Below, piece after piece: positions 22,549-23,003 of a stretch of DNA of 23,003 bases. The stretch covers positions 1 to 23,003 of the forward strand of contig JAYUQC010000213.1 in assembly GCA_043759735.1 (NCBI GenBank), read 5' to 3'. How positions within the stretch are numbered: the first letter of the stretch is position 1; each line of letters begins with the position of its first letter. Under the pieces are notes generated by a model. It searched no databases and was not told the DNA's origin. It saw nothing but the letters and a program-made list of their open reading frames with translations. This stretch comes from CAISIP01 sp043759735 (GTDB lineage Bacteria > Pseudomonadota > Gammaproteobacteria > Burkholderiales > Burkholderiaceae_C). The translations under genes were made by a program, and so were the position numbers.

Positions 22549-23003
22549 ATGAATTCCAAAACAAATGAGCCGGGCCGCAAGGGCCTCCTTGAGGACTCGA
22601 TGGCGGACACGCGCGCTGCCATCAAGGTCCTCGCTTTCGACATTTTCGGCACCGTGGTCGACTGGCACGGCAGCATCGCCAGGGAAGCTGATGCGATGAA
22701 GCTGGGTGTGGACGGCGGCGAATTCGCCCTGGCGTGGCGCGCGGGCTACCAGCCTGCGATGCGCCGGGTGATGTCGGGCGAGCTCGGCTGGACGCTGATT
22801 GACGACCTGCACCGCATGATCCTCGACGAGATTCTGGCCAAGTTTGGCATCACACATTTGACTGAGCCCCAAAAGCGGCACCTCAACAAGGCCTGGCACC
22901 GGCTGGACGCCTGGCCCGACTCGGTGGCGGGGCTGACCCGGCTCAAGACCAAATACACCATCTGCCCCCTCTCCAACGGCAACCTGGGCCTGCTCACCAA
23001 CAT
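22549..23003 (+). CDS. Haloacid dehalogenase type II-like protein, N-terminal part
   Basis: Truncated by the right edge; 151 residues are visible from ATG 22549. HAD motif I is FDIFGTVVDWHGS near residues 30-42, with the Asp nucleophile. Motif II appears as PLSNGN near 140-145. A helical cap lies between (WRAGYQPAMRRVMSGELGW). This matches the type II (S)-2-haloacid dehalogenase family, but many such proteins have other substrates. A second in-frame Met at residue 18 (MADTRAAIKVLAFD) gives a more typical N-terminus and may be the true start. It begins 29 bp after the hydratase gene, so the two are probably co-transcribed. Confidence 0.85.
   Translation, partial: MNSKTNEPGRKGLLEDSMADTRAAIKVLAFDIFGTVVDWHGSIAREADAMKLGVDGGEFALAWRAGYQPAMRRVMSGELGWTLIDDLHRMILDEILAKFGITHLTEPQKRHLNKAWHRLDAWPDSVAGLTRLKTKYTICPLSNGNLGLLTN

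Overview
The window is a housekeeping stretch around a chromosomal replication origin. It comes from a betaproteobacterium of the order Burkholderiales, probably Comamonadaceae or a close relative. That placement rests on GC-rich codon use, the order gyrB-dnaN-dnaA <-> rpmH-rnpA-yidD-yidC-mnmE, a kefB/apt/kdsD/kdsC/lptC block, the metX-metW pair, and a C5-TT-G6 repeat of a kind I associate with this group. Family names are recognised from protein motifs; no database search was possible.

Layout. (1) Positions 1-304 hold the start of an unidentified small minus-strand gene. Its promoter lies under five ACGT cores spaced mostly 11 bp apart. (2) Positions 305-6145 carry gyrB, dnaN and dnaA on the minus strand. 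DnaA boxes lie on both sides of dnaA, and one overlaps the -35 of the predicted dnaA promoter. (3) Positions 6146-10255 carry rpmH, rnpA, yidD, yidC and mnmE on the plus strand, with ATGA overlaps between rnpA/yidD and yidD/yidC. The rpmH leader contains five tandem 10-bp repeats. (4) Positions 10329-11591 hold a stand-alone cyclic-nucleotide-binding domain protein facing apt. Between them is an exact tandem duplication of a 78-bp, palindrome-rich repeat. (5) Positions 11588-13576 encode a KefB-type antiporter overlapping apt. Divergent from it run kdsD-kdsC-lptC (Kdo synthesis and lipopolysaccharide export) and a short-chain dehydrogenase, ending at a bidirectional terminator near 16630. lptA and lptB, which usually follow lptC, are absent here. 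(6) Positions 16684-19403 on the minus strand encode an RRM/glycine-rich RNA-binding protein, a zinc-finger anti-sigma factor, an ECF sigma factor and an Amt ammonium transporter with a good sigma-54 promoter. (7) Positions 19561-23003 on the plus strand carry a promoter, a SAM-II-like aptamer, an intrinsic terminator, then metX-metW, a 2-keto-4-pentenoate-hydratase-like protein and the start of a type II haloacid-dehalogenase-like protein.

How it works together: regions 2 and 3 form the origin, clamp, gyrase, ribosome, RNase P and membrane-insertase core, transcribed away from the origin in both directions. Region 5 makes an outer-membrane precursor. Region 6 links nitrogen uptake with a possible zinc/thiol stress response. 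Region 7 starts methionine synthesis under probable SAM feedback. The most interesting signals are regulatory: the SAM-II-like riboswitch with an inserted hairpin, the ACGT array, the 10-bp repeats in the rpmH leader, the DnaA boxes on both sides of dnaA, and the sigma-54 promoter with a leader hairpin. I saw no CRISPR array, tRNA, rRNA, complete insertion sequence or phage gene, and no convincing new multi-gene system.
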